Counted from the first letter of the stretch, positions 36,705-48,459 are shown. The stretch: 64,000 nucleotides of DNA from Hydractinia symbiolongicarpus (GCF_029227915.1 NC_079883.1:25790001-25854000), one strand, 5' to 3'. Translations and numbers: made by a program. Notes: generated by a model from the sequence alone, not told the origin.

Positions 36705-38018
36705 CTTTATGTGAATATCCTGATTTCCTGATGTAACAAACACTATGTTTAACGTTGTTTTTGATTTCTGAATATTTTTATTTATTTTGATTTTAATTTT
36801 ATCACGGAGCTTAGTGTGACGAATGCTCAAATATTTTAAAGTAAGGTGGATTTTGACATAATTTTGCCTCCATTTTTTTCCACTTCAAAACTAAACACAG
36901 TGTAAAAAAACACAAACTAAGAATAAAACATTTGTTTATTTACAAAAAGATATGGAAAACTAATCTAAACCGGTTGCATAATAAAAAAATTAATTATATA
37001 TATAATTTATAATTATGTATTAATTTATAGTTTCAACAAATTTAAAAAGTTGAACAAAACAAGGCCTAAACTTACAATCTGTAGAGGTACTTACACGTCA
37101 CACTATTGTTATTTTGTAGATGTATATATTTCTTCTTTGTGTTTATAGACACAACAACATTCTTATAATAAAAACGCCGAAGAATAATAAACAGCTTTTA
37201 TGTTGTTTTGTATCTTAAACTCGGGGACCTAGAAATAGTTGGGTACTACCAACCAATGCTAGCAGATCCACCATTGTTTGCAAAGCCATCAGTCACACTG
37301 TCATTGTCACCTTCTGCTACTCTGACACCTACCACAGTGCCTGCTCAGACAACATGTTAGCAGACGCATCTGCAAAAGGCCATTAAGCCATAGAAAATTC
37401 ATCTTTTTGTTAGAATGCCACACACACAGATGTGTTAAATGCTTAAATGATAAAAAAATTGCGAATACATAAGGCTTGCCATAGTTTTAAAATATATCTA
37501 GAGACGGTTGCATTCAATTACAGTAAATCTTCTATCAATCATTTTCACGGGGCTTTTTAGGAAGATTTTATCATGCATGCAGCAAAAAGAACACGTCATG
37601 TGTTTTAGGTGTGCTTTCAGGTATGCTACATTGGTCAACTGCTTATAAGATTTAGGATTTTGCATGTACTAATAATGGCACACATTAATCAAATTGTGGT
37701 TGTGTGTGTGCTATTGTATGCCTCTCTAGTTAATATTCACTTGCTATAAATGTCAGAAAAAACTTCATAACACTGACACAAAATATTCTCTAAAAATTTG
37801 AGGTCCTTTGCTGCATGGTCATGATATATTATTTTTGTTCTCAGGTGAAATAACACAAAAGGCGGGTAAGTTGGACTGAAAAGAAATCATGTCTTACCAA
37901 AACCAGTGTACATATGAACATAATGAGAAAATCAAATTTCCTTGACATAAGGAAAACATCAATATTTCCCATTTAAGACAGATGACTGGTATAAACATAA
38001 ATTAAAAAGGACGCCAGG
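36705..38018. other. gene-free DNA
   Basis: AT-rich, with simple TATATA tracts near 36990-37015. No gene supported. Confidence 0.4.
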
Positions 38019-38369
38019 TAACACCAGTCTGAGAGATAGAAAGAGTTCAGATGAGCTATAACCAGGCTAAGTATCCGTAGAACTAAAGATGTTATCCAGA
38101 TAAGAAGATTGAATTGACTGGGGCACTTGGAAAGAATGGAGGGGTATAATTGGGTAAGAAAGTGTAGAGACTTGATAGTTCCTGGGGCAAAGCCCAGAGG
38201 TACACCGAGAAATACTTGGCAGGAGGTTATAAGGACGGACTTGATACAGAGGAAGTTGAGTTTAGATCTAACACAGTCTAGATCAGATTGGAAGAGGGTC
38301 ATTAATATACCCCGTCCAACCCATGCTAGCATGGAAAACAGACGTTAACCCGAGAATGATGATGATGAA
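38019..38369 (+). mobile_element. 5'-truncated 3' end of the 6.5-kb LINE family
   Basis: The translated segment ERMEGYNWVRKCRDLIVPG and the nearby GAKPRG, TWQEVIRTDL and THASMENRR match the C-terminus at 6523-7152. The nucleotide match ends in ACCCGAGAATGATGATGATGA, the same tail type. Strong 5' truncation is usual for LINE copies. Confidence 0.92.
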
Positions 38370-39239
38370 TGGACCAGTGTAAGTATGTTTCAGGAGCAAT
38401 TCCAATTCGTCTCATAATACAGAATTGACATATTACAATATTGCCACGTATATCAATCACAGCACTAGACAATATTTTAGACGATTCGTTTTTGGGTGGG
38501 TTGGTTATCAAGTTTGACAATTCCTCTGTGGTGAATTGACTTTTAAAGAATCATCAAGAAAATATGAAAATCCAAAATTCAGTAAATTTGAGTAGGGGAA
38601 TGATCTTGATCAGAGTATGTACTGTACCTCAATCTGCAAAATATTTCAATTGAGGGACATAATTTTTCCTCATTGGGGGACATGTGTGCCATTCGGGAGA
38701 CAATCAGTTTTCATCAGTCCCATGTAAGCATTTTTTATTAGGTCAAACTCTACAGAATTAATGGGGCTAAATGAATATTTAGCTCATTTTAATTGTGGTG
38801 ACTTCAGTAAACCTTGTAGCTGGCCTGTAGAATGATAGGTACCACTCTGGCTCTGGCCTAATAATGTACCTCAAATAAGGTCAAATAATAAAGCACTTTT
38901 GATCCTGTAAACAGTTAGCCATGTTAGATTGTATCTGCTTAGAGTATTGTCTCAGTTGCCCCATGTCAACATGCCTTGCTTTGCAATGCTTAATGAAACA
39001 AGTCAATAAATACGGATACATGAGTCAGTCTAATTTTAGCCATAAAGAACTGAGGTTGTTGGAGACTAAAGATTTTAAGCTATTGATCAAAGGGATATTG
39101 ACAGCAACGACATGCCACCTAAAAATAGTTAAGTAGGAATGTCTCCGGTAGGTCTAAGATTAAGCACTTTGCCCCTTGGTCCCTAGCATGGAGCAATTAA
39201 CTACGTTGCCTCCTTTATTTTTATCCGTATCTTGCCACA
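38370..39239. other. gene-free DNA
   Basis: No gene or defined repeat supported. Confidence 0.35.
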
Positions 39240-40188
39240 CAGCTGGTCACCTATCAAACTCTAGTTACCCAGTTTGCTAACCAATATGTCTTTTCCGCTG
39301 TGTGTTCCTTTGACAAACTGCATAGACTGCAGTTAGCTAATGACTGCTTGCACCGATAGGACCAACTTGACGTTTTGCTCGTTACCCAACACTTAAGAGG
39401 GGCTCCCTTATTACATAAGTCGTAATCGTCTCCCACCCTGCATCACTACATACTACATATGCATGTTTCAATTGTGGCCAGCGAGGACATTTTGCCACCA
39501 ATTGCACTAGGTTTCCCAGTATGAGACTCTGGGCCACAACTAGGTGGTTGTGGCCCAGAGTCTCAGAGTGCTTTCCAGTATCTTTCAGACAGCTGCTTCC
39601 AGTACGTCAGATTTCCCAGGGTTTGCTGGCAGTTCAATAAAGACATGGCCTGCTCCAATAGACGCCTCTTTCCACACGTGTTCCCATTGTTCAAAAAACC
39701 ACCCAGCACACCGTTGCTCATTTAGGCCCTCTCAGCAAAGTGCCCAATAATTTTTTTCCTATTTATTTCTTTGTATCCACTCCTGTATAATGTTGCAGTG
39801 TTAGGCAAATCAACAGTTTCACACCCCAATCAGGTTCTATCAGGCTTCACCTATAGGTTTAAACTTGGGTACCAAAATGGACAGCTTTTAACGTCAACGA
39901 CTAACAACAATTTTATGGAACATTTAGGCAAAGTTAATAAGGCTATTTTAAAGAATTAAATAGAGGACACACAGTTGGCCCCTTCAATTACCCTCCTCTT
40001 CCTTTTTCATTGCTCCCTATTGGGTGCAGCTCCTAAAAAACATGGTACCATCCGGGTAATTTTGGACCTCTCATTACCACAAATTTTTTCAGCTCACAAT
40101 GGTATTTTAGGCAGGTGGTCTAACAACTGTTATCGCAGATATAATCCATCTTTAAATTTAAGTGGTGTTCAAAATGGCCAACCTCAAT
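39240..40188 (+). mobile_element. DIRS-like retrotransposon fragment (gag region and RT start)
   Basis: Two zinc-knuckle-like motifs occur: CFNCGQRGHFATNC at 39464-39505 and CSHCSKNHPAHRC at 39679-39717. Further on, FTYRFKLGYQNG (near 39850) and GAAPKKHGTIRVILDLSLP (40023-40079) resemble the region before and at the start of DIRS-type reverse transcriptases. The parts are in different frames with stops, and the fragment ends where the copia LTR begins at 40189. No tyrosine recombinase is seen. Ty3/gypsy is the alternative, but the PKK-G-R-ILDLS segment fits DIRS better. Confidence 0.5.
39522..39565. repeat. perfect 19-bp hairpin
   Basis: TGAGACTCTGGGCCACAAC (39522-39540) and its exact reverse complement (39547-39565) are separated by TAGGTG. 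TTTCC(C)AGTAT flanks both sides as a direct repeat, so this could be a small fold-back insertion or a template-switch event. Confidence 0.92.
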
Positions 40189-40399
40189 TGTTAAGTAACA
40201 ATAATTTCTTACTTTGATTGTCTCACTTGATCACTCAGCGCTATCACAAACACAACCAGCAAGAACACAACACAACTTGATCTATAACACAACAACACAA
40301 CTGGATATCAATACAACTGCACAACCACTTGAGGTCCCACCAAGAACATTCACTATTGTTTACAGTGTATATTATGGAGACAACAAATTAATATCAACA
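40189..40399 (-). repeat. copia LTR (3' LTR in element orientation)
   Basis: Matches 42871-43078 along its length with scattered substitutions, so the copy is not recent. A purine run GAAGAAGGAGA on the minus strand just outside (about 40401-40411) is the likely polypurine tract. Confidence 0.93.
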
Positions 40400-40792
40400 A
40401 TCTCCTTCTTCAATTAGTGAATGTTGGTGGGAATCTGTGTCTTCTCATTTTTATTAGTCTTTTTCATTTTCCGTAAATCAACTCAATCACATGTACACTA
40501 TTTACAAACTTCTTCACTTTCTCAGCTTACAGCCGAGCCTCTGCGATTGCTTGCAAAAGTCGACTTGACGAAGCTCCATTCTTTGTCATTGGATCTGCCA
40601 TTTGGTCTTTTGTTGTTATCCAACTAAGTTTTGAAATTTCTTTCTTTTCTATCATTTCTTTCAAGATGGCAATGTAGGTCTAATTCTTCTGTCCAAAATA
40701 CCTTTACCAGAATATGCAGCATCTACCAAAGACTTGCAATCTGTATAACATTTCATTGCAATCTGGAGTCCTTCGCTATCAAAGACAACATC

Positions 40793-41575
40793 TCAAATAA
40801 TACTCGATAACCAATATGACGATTTTGTCTGAGTAGCTACCCAATTTAATTGACCAATTAATTGCCTCATCTTTGTCTTTTCCTCATCACTTAAACCGTC
40901 TGATTTGGACAATAATCTCTTTTTAGGTAGGTATTGGATAGTATTTACATATGATATCTGATCTAACATTATCTCGTTATCTTTACAACTGAGGTTTATT
41001 CCAAGGCATTTAAATGCAACTGATTTTTCTACACCAACTTGAAAGATTTTTCTTATCTCTTCAACAACCTCTCTCTCAAAATATTCGCTCCCTCTCCAAC
41101 AAAAATCATCAACATGTGTAGAAATAATACCTGCTAGTTTACAATTGTGGTGCCAATAAAACAAACCAGGGTCATATTTACATACTTTAACATTCAATTT
41201 GGTAAGTTCTTCATAAACCTTAAGATACCAAGTCCTTGAAGCATCGTTTAATCCATAAACACATGTCGTTAATTTCCATACTGTTCCATCTTTGTAGGCT
41301 TCCTTGGGTGGACGTATATATAATTCTCTGTCAATAGGGTTTCCTTGAAGAAATGCTGCTTTAATGTCGATGGAATGGCATGTCCAATTCATGACAGACA
41401 TAATAGCAAACATAATCCTAAGTGACTCTTTACAGCAGGTCGGAGAATCTACTTGTACATCTGCTTTATCTTCAAATCCTCTTGCTACTAACCTTGCTTT
41501 AAATTTGACCAAACCAGACTGGTCACATTTCTTGGTAATCACCCATCTTGTTGATATCAATGATTGCTTAGACAC
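40793..41575 (-). pseudogene. copia reverse transcriptase, 3' truncated
   Basis: Hallmarks in order: STRWVITKK, FKARLVARGFEDK, IDIKAAFLQGN (motif A), CVYGLNDASRTWY (motif B) and THVDDFCW (catalytic DD). It is followed by LIGQLNWVATQT and a stop; fragments of RNase H and the element end are readable in other frames down to about 40500. An N-terminal part lies upstream to about 41660 in a shifted frame. Confidence 0.92.
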
Positions 41576-41664
41576 TGGAACCTCTTTATAAACATTTTTT
41601 TTGATCCAATTTTCCAGGTCATTCGTTTTTGCTTGCTTAATTAATTCAGTTTCTGTGCTGTCAA

Positions 41665-42869
41665 CTAACAGTATCTCTTCACTATTTGATGGACTTCTTC
41701 ATTTATTCCTTCTATTTTTGATATTCCCTTTTTCATATCAATACATTCTGTAGAGCCATCTTTATGGCGAACATTCCAAAAATCTTTATATTTTCCTCCC
41801 TGAGCCTTCCCAACTTTTCCAGCTCTTGAAATTACTTCAACTTCTTTTAATTGCAAATCTTCATTTGTTGCAATGCGTATTTTCATCTTTGGTTTTAACT
41901 TAACAACATCATTTTCAACATCATCATTTTTATTGTTAGCATTGACATTCCGCTGTTCACTTACATCTTTATTGTGTTCCACATTTTCTAATTTGCTTAC
42001 TTCATCAATAGGATTTATACTATCAAAGTCATCATCATTTCTCCCCATTTCTTCTTCTTCAATAGTATCTTCAGTATCTTCAAAGTATACATTGTACTCT
42101 TCTAGTGTAACAGCATCTACATCAACCTCATCATTTTCACTGTATACATCATCATCTTCTAGTACAAGATGTTTCATAAACTGTTCTGTGTTTGTTTCAG
42201 GTTTTGATGTGTCATCAGAAGCTATTCTCTCTTGAGCTTTCACATGCTTTAAATTACATGGATGCACACGATTGTATCGACTTCCATGTTCTACCAAAAC
42301 TTGCTGACTTTTAAAACTTATAACTGTACCTGGGCCATGCCAATGTTTGTTGTCTTTTATCCGTCTTTTATCGTCATTCATGTATTTCACATTTCCAGAA
42401 AGTCTAGTTTGATGTCTCAAAACTCGCTGTATCTTTTCTGATGACTTGTTTTCGATATATGCTTGTCTTGCTGCATGCATAGCATTTAAATTTTTCGCTA
42501 CTACTTGACTAGCAGTCTTAATTTTCATTGCAGGTGGCTTATTTGTCAATATGCATGGTATATTGGGGTTCTTGCCAAAAAGTAATTGGTTTGGACTGTA
42601 GCCATTGTAATTCGCAAATAAGTTCTTTGCACTAATTGACCAACTTAAAGCCACTTCTAACTCACGGTTTTGATCATTCATAATTTTTCGAACAGTTTCT
42701 CCAATGATAGCCTTTCAACTATTCCGTTACTCCATGGACTCTCTGCAGCAGTGGTTACAACCCTAATGTTAAATTTTTCACAGAAATCAATGAATTCACT
42801 GTTATCGAAATCCCCTCCATTGTCAACCATGAACTCTCCTGCACAGAACTTTCCACCCTCTGCTACCAT
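41665..42869 (-). pseudogene. copia integrase remnant and acidic linker
   Basis: The frame at 42869-42678 starts within the primer site and carries VDNGGDFDNSEFIDF (second catalytic Asp) and ESPWSNGIVER (catalytic Glu); the zinc-binding segment and first Asp are deleted. After a one-base shift near 42680 the frame 42681-41665 continues with NGYSPNQLLFGKNP, the integrase C-terminal side, then a strongly acidic linker (EDDDVYSENDEVDVD and similar) before the reverse transcriptase. Confidence 0.9.
42857..42868 (-). promoter_or_regulatory. copia primer-binding site for initiator tRNA-Met
   Basis: The minus-strand sequence TGGTAGCAGAGG is exactly complementary to the 3' end of animal initiator tRNA-Met (CCUCUGCUACCA). 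It lies two bases inside the LTR, as expected for the site that primes minus-strand DNA synthesis. Confidence 0.9.
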
Positions 42870-42870
42870 T

Positions 42871-43078
42871 TGTTAAGTAACAATAATGACTTACTTTGAT
42901 TGTCTCACTTGATTACTCAGCGGTATCACAAACACAACCAGCAGGAACACAACACAACTTGATCCGTAACACAACACAACTGGATATCAACACAACTGCA
43001 CAGCCACTTGAGGCCACACTAAGAACATTCACTATTGTTTACATTCTATATTTTGGAGACAACATATTAATATCAACA
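42871..43078 (-). repeat. copia LTR (5' LTR in element orientation)
   Basis: Direct copy of 40189-40399. The primer-binding site follows two bases inside it. Confidence 0.93.
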
Positions 43079-43391
43079 TCCATGACGTGCCCAAGCTCTG
43101 GGACATTTAGTTCAATAAATCTAAAGAGTGATCTGTGTTATTTACTGTAGTTATAATTGATAGACTAGGTCCTGTGGTTACGTACACAATGTGGGTCGGA
43201 ATATGGATTTTATATATGTCAAATATTTTGACCTTGTGTTTATTTTGGTTATGGTCTGTTATTTGCTTTCCATAGCTATCATAAATTAGTTTGTATGTGT
43301 CTCTACGCTTCTTTGTATGTATGTATATTTTTGCTGACACACATAAGCCAGTACTCTTAATGACTGACTTTTTCCTACAAATTACCCCACT

Positions 43392-43470
43392 AGTTTGGGG
43401 GAAATTTGGGGATGTCAGGCTTCTTACGTCAGCCATAAAAATTTGGACAGATGCATGTGTGAGGCTTGTG
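43392..43470 (+). repeat. single end of the 1920-2247 MITE family
   Basis: Shares AGTTTGGGGGAAATTTGGG, GGATGTCAGGCTTC, CGTCAGCCA and GATGCATGTGTG with the left end at 1920-1985. No partner end was found nearby. Confidence 0.65.
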
Positions 43471-44784
43471 TATCTTATTATTACTTGATATTATTATCAC
43501 TTATATCATCATTAAGGCGAGACTTTTATGAATTCCATGCTTGTGTGTGTCATGATTATTTGATAACACATGTTTATTGAGTGCAGAAAGGCACCATATG
43601 TAATTATATGATTACAGTGAAGTGAAGGTGTACCTTCATGATTGAAGAGGAAGAGAAATAAATATTCTTCTTGCATGACAATAAATTAAATAAGTAAGTA
43701 ATCAATAAAGTAAATAATTAATGAAGTTAATAAGTAGTAGTAATAAATATATGAATGTATTAGTAGTGTAATGTACCTCATGAATGAAGGAAATAAGAAT
43801 GTAGATCATGCATAAAGAGATTTGGGTCATGCCTTGAAAACCATTCACAATAATGATCCATGAGGACATTAATATTGTGAAGGGCAACCATAATGTGCAT
43901 ACTCTGGGGTAATTACCCTCTTTGCCTTATGCAAGCATTTTGGTGTGATTACCTTGTTATGATTATTGGCAGCATGTGTTATCTGTCCTGCCTACTTCGA
44001 TCATTGTATAACCAGGCATCCCGATCCATTCCCCCAATTTACAAATTGCGTTCCATGCGAATGATGTTGTATGCAAATTTGTGTGTGTTTTTAATGAGTC
44101 ACCAAGACAATTACCAAACCACCCTTCAAAACAAAAATTTCACTGTAAAAAGGAACTTATTGTGTTTAGATTTCTTGATGCAACTGGTCAAGAAAAAACA
44201 TTTGTGGCTAATACTAAGGCTAAGTAGAGTCTACATGTCTATGGGTTAATTTCTTTGATCATCTTTTTGTGATACAATATTTAATTCTATATTCTGTGTT
44301 TTGAGGGATGTTGCATACTGCCCTTAGGAATCACCAACAAAATGTATTTGTCCCCCTTCACAGCCTTTTGTTAAAAAGAGGCAAGGGAGTTTTATTGGAC
44401 AAGAAAAAGGAATTTTGGGGGCAGATAGAGGATGTGTAAACCTACGTAACTATACTTTCAGGTCAGCGCCCATACTTAAGTTGCCATAAGGAGCATCAGT
44501 TTGACATTTTTGTGTGGAGTTTTAAGTTTGATGTCTCTTCTATTGCAATTTGACTTTTAAGAATTGGTTAAAGCTATTCTTATGCTTTCTTCTTTTGGTT
44601 ACAAATTTCATCTCTATTGTGAAATTTTGTTGTTGTTTAAAGACCACTTTAGCAGCACAAAACATATTTACAAGTCAGTAAATACATTTGCTTAATCAGC
44701 TATACAGGGTTATTTTTTTAAAAATCAATATTACAATGATTCATTATTTTTATCATTGTACCTCTGATTTTGTATGTCTTAGTT

Positions 44785-44812
44785 AGCTAGACATACTTCC
44801 GTATGTCTAGCT
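44785..44812. repeat. 12-bp perfect hairpin
   Basis: AGCTAGACATAC and GTATGTCTAGCT flank a TTCC loop. Confidence 0.9.
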
Positions 44813-46110
44813 CACAAAAGACCGGCAATAAAGAGGTACAGTACTGTGAAAAGGTTTGTTAACATCACATGTTAAGCACGAACCGTATGAATTCTTTTGT
44901 GTCTGTACTTTCAGAACCGTAAAACTATATGTTTTGCAGTTGTAACACATTGACGTTTTTGGTGCATGTGGGCTTGTGAGAAAGCAACCACGATACACCT
45001 TTTCACAGTTGAGTAAAAATACCCTTATTTTATCCAACTCAAGCTATCTGTACAACTAGTTGCACCGTGCTAATCATCTTAAAGCCAATTTAGAAGAGAT
45101 AACTTCAATATTAAAACTGAAAATGACCTTTTCTTTTTACCAAAAATACCCACTGCTGTGGGCTGGCAAATGTGCTTCTTGTTGTTTTCTTCAGTTTTCT
45201 TATAGCTGAGCGGCATTGTCTTTTGAAACCACTACTTTGTGTATTACCACAAATAACTGTGAAAACGTGTCATTATTCTGTGTCAAAGTTGTGTGACCTT
45301 TATTTTGGATCTTCCACAAAGTTGCTTTAAATAATATTCGATTGATTATTGATTGACTGAAAGATGGAGAGAGAATATAATTGCTAGCCTTGCTACAACC
45401 AAAAAGGGACACAATTTTTTTGGTTCTACCTAGCTAGCTAGCTAGCTAGATAAAATTTTCAAAGTCAGTAATTTTTTATATAATCCAAGTAAACACAGTC
45501 AGTGTAAAAGTTATTATAAATTGCTAAGTAACCATATAAACTGCTTTATCAAACTACATGGTTATCTGGATTAGCTGGGTGAATATGTAAGAGATTTCTC
45601 CGTAGTTAGTTTAAACAGAAAGAAGCTTATACTAATCACTCTCTCTATCTAGCTACAGTACTTGGTAGTACAGTACACAGAGATCTACTATATTATTTCG
45701 CCACTAGCTAGAGCTATTACTTACTGTATTAATGTAACTCAAATTATTCTCTCTTGTTTTCTATTTATCTGGAAGTTTTCCTCCATTTCACTGCTAGGTT
45801 TTAAACTTTGTTTACATCTTGATGCTAGACTAAGTACACTGATATTCAGTTACAATACAGCAAAAAAACAATAAAGCTATGTGGTTCTTAACCTTCCTGT
45901 ACATATCTAAGGACTGTACGGCTGCATGCGGGGTTTGGTAAGTCGTCCACGTATTACTTCCTGAATATGAAGGAGATATAGTATTCAACATGCGTTAGAC
46001 CTATGTACGTTCCCAAGCCTTGTGGAGATAATGAATTCCTATTCTCCATGATGCACGTTGTAGTGAGGCTCATGAGTGTCTGTTGTCGAATGTAGCAAGC
46101 CCTTTCTTTC

Positions 46111-46690
46111 CCTGTAGTACAATGTAGTAAAGCGTAATTTTTTGTAGCGATGTGTAGCAGTACGTTATTTTCAGTAGCAGGCCGTAGTAGAGCGTATTTC
46201 TTTGTAGTAGAGTGTAGTAGCTTATAGTAGAGCGTAGTAGCCTGTAGTAGAGCGTAGTAGAATGTATTTCTCTGTAGTAAAAGCGTATTTCTCTGTAGTA
46301 GAGCGTATTTCTCTGTAGTAAAGCGTATTTCTCTGTAGTAGAGTGGTAGTAGAGTGTAGTAGCCTGTAGTAGAGTGTAGTAGAGCGAACTTCTCTGTAGT
46401 AGAGCGTATTTCTCTGTAGTAGAGTGTAGTAGCTTGTAGTAGAGTGTAGTAGAGCGTATTTCACTGTAGTAGAACGTATTTCTCTGTAGTAGAGTGTAGT
46501 AGCGTGTAGTAGCCTGTAGTAGAGCTTATTTCTCTGTAGTAAAGCGTATTTCTCTGTAGTAGAGTGTAGTAGCTTGTAGTAGAGTGAAGTAGCCTGTAGT
46601 AGAGCGTATTACTCTATAATAGAGCGTAGTACGCTGAAGTAGAGCGTAGTAGCCTGTAGTAGAGTGTGGTACGGCGTACTTTTCTAGTGC
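46111..46690 (+). repeat. left-arm decamer array, about 58 units
   Basis: GTAGTA or GTATTT recurs every 10 bp, for example GTAGTAGAGC, GTATTTCTCT, GTAGTAGAGT and GTAGTAGCCT. The register slips by one base only near 46281 and 46345. Confidence 0.93.
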
Positions 46691-46949
46691 TGCGCAACAT
46701 AGGCATCCACATTTAGAATGTGACTAAAAAGCCAATTACAATTCATCACTATACAAACTCTATTTACAAGAAAAATAATTATTCACAGAGCACTATAGTT
46801 AAGAAACGCAGGGGCTTACAGCAGTTAAGCTTCATACAAATAGTTTCAAAAAATATTCTAACTTTTCAGTTAAAGTGAACTGGGGAAAACGGCGTTCAAA
46901 TGACTACCATCCCCATAATGGTCTCGCACTATATACAAACGAAAATTAT

Positions 46950-47745
46950 CGGGACATTTTCCCACAAAGAGATTCTTATCAGTACATCAATTGTAGTTGG
47001 TAGATAAACAAGGCATGATGGCCGATTCGCCAGTGGTCATCATAATATCATAGACAAAGAAACAAATTTAGCAGACACGCCTAAATATTCATTTTCACTT
47101 TCACATATTGTGTTTTACTGCGCTTACCCAACGAGACATGATCCGTTTGTTTGAGCCTTACAGAATACATTACAAGCAATGTATGTCCTAAATACCATGA
47201 GTGTTCACTATTACGCTTTTATTTATACATCAATAGTCAATTCCTCACAAGTTACTTTGGGGATATTAATTTTGCTCTTGATTGTCGAATGTCTAGTTGT
47301 GGTTTTTAGGGAAGAACAGTTGAAATTTCATTACTTTTAAGCTGGATCTCGAACAATCGGTTTGTAATGTCATCCATACTTCATACTTTTCAGGTGCACA
47401 ATTCGCTACTATAATTGCCCTACAGTGCATTTGCAAAAAACTACAACAGACTTCATGAAAAAAGTAAATGAAGCTCAATGTCGTGTTTATGTCCATACGC
47501 AATGCATGATAGCCGTACATTGTGTGAAACGAAACTAAATTTGGATATGTTTACATCCAACAAAGAGCTTTTGATCAGTAAATCAAGTGTAGTTGGTAGA
47601 TAAACAAGGCATAAAGGGCGATTTGCCAGTGTTCATCATAATATCACATACAAAGAAGCAAATTTAGGAGACCGCGTCAATATTCCTTTTCAATTTCACA
47701 GCTTGTGTTCTTCTCCGCTCATTCAACAAGTTCGAAATACCCTGT
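46950..47745. repeat. internal direct repeat pair of the transposon
   Basis: Copies at about 46950-47165 and 47546-47745, 596 bp apart, share GTAGTTGGTAGATAAACAAG, CATCATAATATCA and CAAAGAA. They are about 80 percent alike by eye. Confidence 0.8.
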
Positions 47746-47862
47746 CAGGCTGGTCTTGCAATGCTCAATGAACAAATACAACTGGTAAACGAGACGGAAG
47801 ACAACCCATTTATCCCAGATGCCGAGGAAATGATTGATGCGGCTCCCTTAGAGACGATCGTA

Positions 47863-48040
47863 GACTACTACAGAGAAATACGCTCTATTATGCTCTACTA
47901 CAGGCTACTACACTCTACTACATGCTACTACAGGGTACTACGCTCTACTACAAAGAAATGCGTTCTACTGCGGCCTGTTACAAAAAATAACGTATTGCTA
48001 CACATCGCTACAAAAATTACGCTTTACTACGTTGTACTAT
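47863..48040 (-). repeat. right-arm decamer array, about 18 units
   Basis: On the plus strand CTACTACA recurs every 10 bp (CTACTACAGG, CTACTACACT, CTACTACATG), the reverse complement of the left array. It is about a third of the left array's length. Confidence 0.92.
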
Positions 48041-48459
48041 AAGGAAAGAAAGGTCTTGCTACACTCGACAACAGACATTGATGAGCCTCACTACAGTGTG
48101 CTACATGAAAATACGCTCCATGGTACACTGTTGTTCAGAGTCTAGGCTATTGTGTGCTAAAGTGGGGCTTATGGAGAATAGGAATTCATTATCTCCACAA
48201 GGCTTGGGAACGTACATAGGTCTAACGCATGTTGAATACGTTGTCTCCTTCATATTCAGGAAGTAATACGTGGACGACTTACCGGTTTTGGTATTTTTGT
48301 GGTTTGTTTGTTGTTGTTCCAAGGGCTCTTTTCACTTCACCATCCTAGTATCAAAAATTGTAACAGAGCCCTGGGGAGGAGATTGAACAAAGTGAAATTT
48401 TTGGACTATTTTTAAACTTCCTCCTAGATAATAAGGTTAAGAGTATTAGTTAAATTTTG

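Larger units (their letters stand above)
40189..43078 (-). mobile_element. Ty1/copia retrotransposon with paired LTRs, internally deleted
   Basis: Two direct LTRs of 211 and 208 bp bound the element, each starting TGTTAAGTAA and ending ATATCAACA (TG...CA). The flanks are TCAAT and TCCAT, a possible 5-bp target duplication with one change. Inside on the minus strand come a primer-binding site, integrase, an acidic linker, reverse transcriptase and RNase H remnants, the Ty1/copia order. Gag, protease and the front of integrase are gone, deleted right after the primer site. Frameshifts near 42680 and 41670 and stops after 40793 make it defective. It sits inside the DIRS-like fragment. Confidence 0.93.
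43079..45936. other. gene-free DNA with scattered repeat fragments
   Basis: Holds a single MITE end at 43392-43470 and a hairpin at 44785-44812. A TAGC microsatellite lies at about 45430-45448. No exon could be supported; several 60-120-codon frames look random. Confidence 0.4.
45937..48283. mobile_element. non-autonomous DNA transposon with long inverted repeats carrying 10-bp-phased arrays
   Basis: Both ends read inward GGTAAGTCGTCCACGTATTA and remain closely similar for over 100 bp (45937 onward; 48283 backward), then through GTAGTGAGGCTCAT, TGTCTGTTGTCGA and into arrays of GTAGTA decamers. GGTTT flanks both sides (45932-45936 and 48284-48288), a likely 5-bp target duplication. The left arm lacks about 75 bp present in the right arm. 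The central part (about 46690-47860) has no transposase but contains an internal direct repeat. The superfamily could not be assigned. Confidence 0.88.

Noticed and set aside
36123-36731. 202-codon plus-strand frame and 159-codon minus-strand frame
   Set aside because: Both are translations of the 30-bp minisatellite, without conserved flanking sequence or splice context.
41873-42235. Ser-rich plus-strand frame of 120 codons
   Set aside because: It is the antisense of the acidic linker of the copia element.
46222-46464. 80-codon minus-strand frame
   Set aside because: Translation of the decamer array in the transposon arm.
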